Made by a program: the position numbers and the translations under genes. Below, in pieces: positions 61,086-64,000 of a DNA stretch of 64,000 nt. The DNA comes from AC-32 sp963813435. GTDB taxonomy: Bacteria > Actinomycetota > Thermoleophilia > Gaiellales > Gaiellaceae. The notes beneath the pieces were generated by a model. It saw nothing but the letters and a program-made list of their open reading frames with translations, did no database searches and had not been told where the DNA came from. Numbering within the stretch: position 1 is the stretch's first letter; each line of letters opens with the position of its first letter. The stretch spans positions 1 through 64,000 of the forward strand of contig CAWEYY010000004.1 of assembly GCA_963813435.1 (NCBI GenBank). The letters run 5' to 3'.

Positions 61086-61988
61086 TCAGGCCGCCTCGGC
61101 GAGGACGACCTGGCGGACCCACGCCGAGCTCTCGAGAGCCGAGCGGCGCAGCTCGAGGCGCTCCGCGGTCTTGGGCCCGTGGCCGGTGACGACGCTCATG
61201 AGCTCGTCCCAGTCGGGCTCGGCGTAGTGCCAGCGGCCGGTCTCCTCGTCCTTGCGCAGCTCGGGGTCCGGCACGGTCAGGCCGAGCTCCCAGATCTGCG
61301 GCACGTAGCCGTCGAGGAACTGCTGGCGCGCCTCGTCGTTGCTCTGCGTCTTGATCCGCCAGAGGTAGGTCGGGTCCTCGTCGGGCGGGATCGGGTTGCC
61401 GTGGAACTGCATCAGCGGCCCCCACCAGCGGTCAAGCGCTTCCTGGACGAGCGCGCGCTGGTCGTCGGTGCCGAGCATCATCGTCAGCACGACGTCGCGG
61501 CCGTGGAGGATGTGGAACGACTCCTCCCAGCAGATCTTCTTCATGATCCGCGCGTAGGGCGCGTACGAGCACTTGAGCAGCGCCTTCTGGCTGATGATCG
61601 CCGCGGCGTCGACCAGCCACGCGATCACGCCCACGTCGCCCCAGGTCTTCGTCGGGTAGTGGAAGACGTTGTGGAACTTCGACTTCCCCGAGATCAGGTC
61701 GTCGAGACACTGCTCGCGCGGCTTGCCGAGGTCCTCGACGACCCGGTAGATCAGCTGCGCGTGGCCGACCTCGTCCTGCACCTTCGCAGTCAGCGCAAGC
61801 TTGCGCTGGAGCGTGGGTGCTCGCAGGATCCACTCGCGCTCGGGGAGGACGCCCATCAGCTCGGAGTTGCCGTGCATCTCGATGAACTTCCGCAGCCGCG
61901 CGCGGTACTCGTCCGGCATCCAGTCGTCGGTCTCGACCTGGCCGCCGCTCTGGACGTACTCGAGAAACTCTTGCTCGCGCTGCTCCAT
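61086..61988 (-). CDS. paaA: PaaA catalytic subunit of phenylacetyl-CoA epoxidase
   Basis: 300 residues. The diiron site is visible in Q-D-E-V-G-H-A-Q and W-E-E-S-F-H; G-D-V-G-V-I-A-W-L and W-G-P-L-M-Q-F-H-G are also family motifs. It epoxidises the ring of phenylacetyl-CoA. It is the first gene of paaABCD and divergent from a TetR regulator. No ribosome-binding sequence precedes the ATG. Confidence 0.95.
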   Translation of the reverse strand: MEQREQEFLEYVQSGGQVETDDWMPDEYRARLRKFIEMHGNSELMGVLPEREWILRAPTLQRKLALTAKVQDEVGHAQLIYRVVEDLGKPREQCLDDLISGKSKFHNVFHYPTKTWGDVGVIAWLVDAAAIISQKALLKCSYAPYARIMKKICWEESFHILHGRDVVLTMMLGTDDQRALVQEALDRWWGPLMQFHGNPIPPDEDPTYLWRIKTQSNDEARQQFLDGYVPQIWELGLTVPDPELRKDEETGRWHYAEPDWDELMSVVTGHGPKTAERLELRRSALESSAWVRQVVLAEAA

Positions 61989-61990
61989 AA

Positions 61991-62000
61991 CGAACGATCG
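61991..62000. promoter_or_regulatory. Probable TetR operator between paaA and its regulator
   Basis: AACGATCGTT is a perfect ten-base palindrome two bases upstream of the paaA ATG in a 26-bp divergent gap. Similar sites bind PaaR-type TetR proteins. It would block transcription of paaA and probably of the regulator. Confidence 0.65.
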
Positions 62001-62014
62001 TTAGGCTACCAAGC

Positions 62015-62593
62015 GTGTCAGAGCGACGCGCCGAGCTGACCCGCCAGGCCGCCCGCCTCTTCGCGCAGAAGGGCTACCACGGTACGTCGATCGGCGAGAT
62101 CGCAGGGGCGCTCGGCGTCCAGAAGGGCTCGCTCTACGCGCACATCGAATCGAAGCAGGACCTCCTCTACGAGACGATGCTCGAGGGGGCGCGCGCGTTT
62201 CACGCGGGCCTCGACGCGATCCCGGACGAGCTCGGGCCGGCCGAGAAGATCCGGCTCGCGCTTCGCTCACATCTCCGCGTCGTCGCCGATCAGCTCGACG
62301 TCGCCACGGTCTTCGTCCAGGAGTGGCGCTACCTGGAGGGCGAGCGGCGTGAGGAGATCCTCGCCGAGCGCCGCCGCTACGAGGAGCGGATCCGGGCGCT
62401 CTTCCGCGAGGGGCGCGAGCTCGGCGAGCTGCGCAGCGACCTCGACGACGCGACCGCGGCGCTGCTCGCGCTCTCGGCCGCGAACTGGGCCTACACATGG
62501 CTCCAGCCCGGGCGCGACACCGACAAGCTCGCGGATCGCTTCTTCGCGTTGCTGATCGACGGCATGCGCGGGTACGCGACACCCGAGCCCTAG
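62015..62593 (+). CDS. TetR-family regulator, probable paa repressor
   Basis: 192 residues from a GTG. The N-terminal helix-turn-helix has A-A-R-L-F-A-Q-K-G-Y-H-G-T-S-I-G-E-I-A, G-S-L-Y-A-H-I-E-S-K. The ligand domain is like PaaR/KstR types. Its position opposite paaA suggests it senses phenylacetyl-CoA. Its stop overlaps the convergent gene by 4 bp. Confidence 0.87.
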   Translation: MSERRAELTRQAARLFAQKGYHGTSIGEIAGALGVQKGSLYAHIESKQDLLYETMLEGARAFHAGLDAIPDELGPAEKIRLALRSHLRVVADQLDVATVFVQEWRYLEGERREEILAERRRYEERIRALFREGRELGELRSDLDDATAALLALSAANWAYTWLQPGRDTDKLADRFFALLIDGMRGYATPEP

Positions 62594-63111
62594 CCGAGCG
62601 GGAAGCTGCGCCGCTCGCACCAGCGGCCGTCCTCGCCCTCGGCGTAGAGCTGGGCCTCGCGCACGCGGAGCTCGATCGGGAGCTGCGGTGCGAGCCCGGC
62701 GGCGATCCGGTCTAGGAAAGCGCCGTCCTCGGACTCGGCCACGGTCAGGTGCGGGATCACCGTCTCGTGCACGCCCTCGTACGGAGGATGCTCGGGCCAC
62801 TCGGCGGCGATCGCCGCGGTCAGTCGCGCGAACGGCTCGGCCGGATCCGGCTCGAGGTAGACGAGCTCCGGCCAGCGCGCCGCGCGGGCGAACACGACGT
62901 CGAAGGCGGGAGCGGCCGCGATCAGCCGGGCCAGGCGCTCCTCGACGCCCTCCGTGATCTGCTCCACAGGCACGAACGGGTAGAGCAGCGTGACGTGCGG
63001 CGGAAGCCCCAGCGGCGCGTCATACGTGTGGCGGAGCCGCAGCTCGCCAACGGCCTGCTCGGCCTGCGGTACCGCGACGATGACTGCCGACTCGCGGTCG
63101 GGTCGTGGCAT
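62590..63111 (-). CDS. 2'-5' RNA ligase-family phosphodiesterase-like protein
   Basis: 173 residues with two HxT motifs: L-P-P-H-V-T-L-L-Y-P-F near residue 36 and V-I-P-H-L-T-V-A near residue 120. This is the LigT/2H phosphoesterase fold. It may act on RNA ends or cyclic phosphates. The ATG at 63111 is chosen; longer frames overlap the lipid kinase gene. Confidence 0.82.
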   Translation of the reverse strand: MPRPDRESAVIVAVPQAEQAVGELRLRHTYDAPLGLPPHVTLLYPFVPVEQITEGVEERLARLIAAAPAFDVVFARAARWPELVYLEPDPAEPFARLTAAIAAEWPEHPPYEGVHETVIPHLTVAESEDGAFLDRIAAGLAPQLPIELRVREAQLYAEGEDGRWCERRSFPLG

Positions 63112-63123
63112 GCTCGCGCCAGT

Positions 63124-64000
63124 ATGGACGTCGTCCTCGTCGTCAACCCGTTCGCCAGCTCGGTGACGGCCGCGGGCGTCCACGAGGTGGAAGAAGAGCT
63201 CGGTCGCGCCGGCACGGTGCGCACGCTCCTCACCGAGCGGCCGGAGCACGGCGTGGAGCTGGCCCGTGAGGCGTCCGGCGCGGACGCGCTGGTCGTCTTC
63301 TCCGGCGACGGCGGTTTCAACGAGGTGTTGAACGGGCTCGACGACGACATCCCGGTCGGCTTCCTGCCCGGAGGGGGGACGAACGTGCTTTCCCGCGCCC
63401 TTGGGCTGCCGAGGGACGCGGCCGAGGCCGCGAGGCAGGTAGCGGAGGCGATCGAGCTCGGCCGTACTCGCACGATCTCGCTCGGACGGGTGAACGGCCG
63501 CCGGTTCGGCTTCTCCGCGGGGATCGGCCTCGACGCAGAGCTCATCCGGCGCGTCGACGCGCTCGGGCGGCGCGAGGACGGCAGGCGCCCGGGCGACCGC
63601 GCGTTCTTCTTCGCGGCTCTGCGTCTCCTGGGCGAGCGGCGCGGCCGGTTCGAGCCCGCGCTCGAGATTCAGGGCCTGGGACGTGCGGCGTTCGCGCTCG
63701 TCGCGAACACCGATCCGTACACCTACGCCGGGTCGTTTCCCCTGCGCGTGACGCCCGAGGCTCGTTTCGAGCTCGGCCTCGACGTGGCTGCGCCTGCCTC
63801 GGTCCGGCCGTGGGCGGTGCCGGGCCTGCTCCGGTATGCCCTGACCGGTCGGGGCCGCCCGGGCCCGGCCGACCTCCTGCTCGGCCACGACCTCGACCGG
63901 ATCGAGATCACCTGCGACCGGCCCCTGCCGCTCCAGGTCGACGGCGAGGATCTCGGCGATGTCGAGGCCGCCGTCTTCGAAGCCGAGCGGAATGCCGTGA
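63124..64000 (+). CDS. Diacylglycerol/sphingosine kinase family protein (3' end outside the window)
   Basis: At least 292 residues. V-V-N-P-F-A-S at the start, then F-S-G-D-G-G-F-N-E-V-L-N-G (the GDG nucleotide motif) and L-P-G-G-G-T-N-V define the DAGK catalytic fold. It continues to the end of the window without a stop. It probably phosphorylates a lipid in membrane or phosphatidylinositol-type lipid synthesis. It is divergent from the RNA-ligase-like gene with 12 bp between the starts. Confidence 0.88.
   Translation, partial: MDVVLVVNPFASSVTAAGVHEVEEELGRAGTVRTLLTERPEHGVELAREASGADALVVFSGDGGFNEVLNGLDDDIPVGFLPGGGTNVLSRALGLPRDAAEAARQVAEAIELGRTRTISLGRVNGRRFGFSAGIGLDAELIRRVDALGRREDGRRPGDRAFFFAALRLLGERRGRFEPALEIQGLGRAAFALVANTDPYTYAGSFPLRVTPEARFELGLDVAAPASVRPWAVPGLLRYALTGRGRPGPADLLLGHDLDRIEITCDRPLPLQVDGEDLGDVEAAVFEAERNAV

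Overview
The window is high in G+C and gene-dense, with many GTG starts, and start codons often overlap the stop of the preceding gene. Together with its gene content (PuuD-type urate oxidase, xanthine dehydrogenase, PaaABCD, MqnA/MqnD family, DtxR, LtrA, DUF4910) this suggests an actinobacterium, most likely of the class Thermoleophilia (Gaiellales or Solirubrobacterales). That placement is inference; no rRNA gene is present. Single-base reading-frame breaks, several of them in homopolymers, recur at about 1.3-1.5, 2.2, 2.57, 3.15, 3.78, 17-18, 19.45, 24.78, 27.55, 27.95 and 46.13 kb. Many of the genes look otherwise intact, so uncorrected sequencing error is a serious possibility.

Left part (1-22,000): a surface-glycan and secreted-protein locus rich in decay and duplication. 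The left end holds aminotransferase, hexapeptide acyltransferase and lyase-like genes plus the collapsed remains of a second copy of that block. Next come two paralogous family 2 glycosyltransferases (3,679 and 10,398), an asparagine-synthase-like enzyme, an oxidoreductase cut by an IS481-type remnant, and a run of an aminotransferase, a nucleotidyltransferase and a metallo-hydrolase. An opposite-strand operon follows for a modified CDP-activated sugar (rfbF, SDR, C-methyltransferase, DUF4910 peptidase-like), with a 3,5-epimerase-like gene behind it. Two divergent Ig-like surface proteins share a C-terminal domain; one carries three nearly identical 258-bp repeats. Proline-rich membrane protein genes, one intact and one deleted internally, lie beside them. 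A 5' half of tRNA-Arg(UCU) and a tRNA-Arg(GCG) with a poor acceptor stem lie near the edge of this region.

Middle part (22,000-35,500): housekeeping and transport genes. They comprise rsgA behind a 14-codon leader ORF and an intrinsic terminator, a branched-chain amino-acid-type ABC transporter (LivH, a LivM-LivG reading frame, a lipoprotein), an ornithine cyclodeaminase family gene, a CHRD protein, a class II aldolase, an AhpD-like protein with a DtxR regulator, an MqnA/MqnD family gene, a thiolase and an HExxGGHH protein.

35,500-40,050: the most unusual stretch. Eight copies (one degenerate) of a roughly 32-bp double-hairpin repeat, all in the same orientation, separate seven intervals of about 0.3-1 kb. 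Each interval holds one unrelated small gene or remnant (PIN, GNAT, cupin/TPR, S51 peptidase, secreted-protein fragment, creatininase family, 38-residue membrane protein). This looks like a cassette array, but the repeat does not match integron attC sites.

40,500-52,400: purine and ureide catabolism. It contains adenine deaminase, guanine/8-oxoguanine deaminase, three-subunit xanthine dehydrogenase, PuuD urate oxidase, 5-hydroxyisourate hydrolase, OHCU decarboxylase and an allantoate-amidohydrolase-type M20 enzyme, with an MFS and a DMT transporter. No allantoinase is seen.

52,400-64,000: acyl-CoA and phenylacetate metabolism. It holds an EthD-like gene, three enoyl-CoA hydratase family genes (one PaaG-like), LtrA, an HtrA-like protease, DUF4389, a secreted alpha/beta hydrolase, and paaABCD divergent from a TetR regulator across a 26-bp gap with a perfect palindrome. 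A 2'-5' RNA ligase-like gene and a lipid-kinase gene truncated by the window end close the region. A second repeat, GTAACAGACTGTTAC, occurs at gene junctions in the liv, xdh and paa operons.
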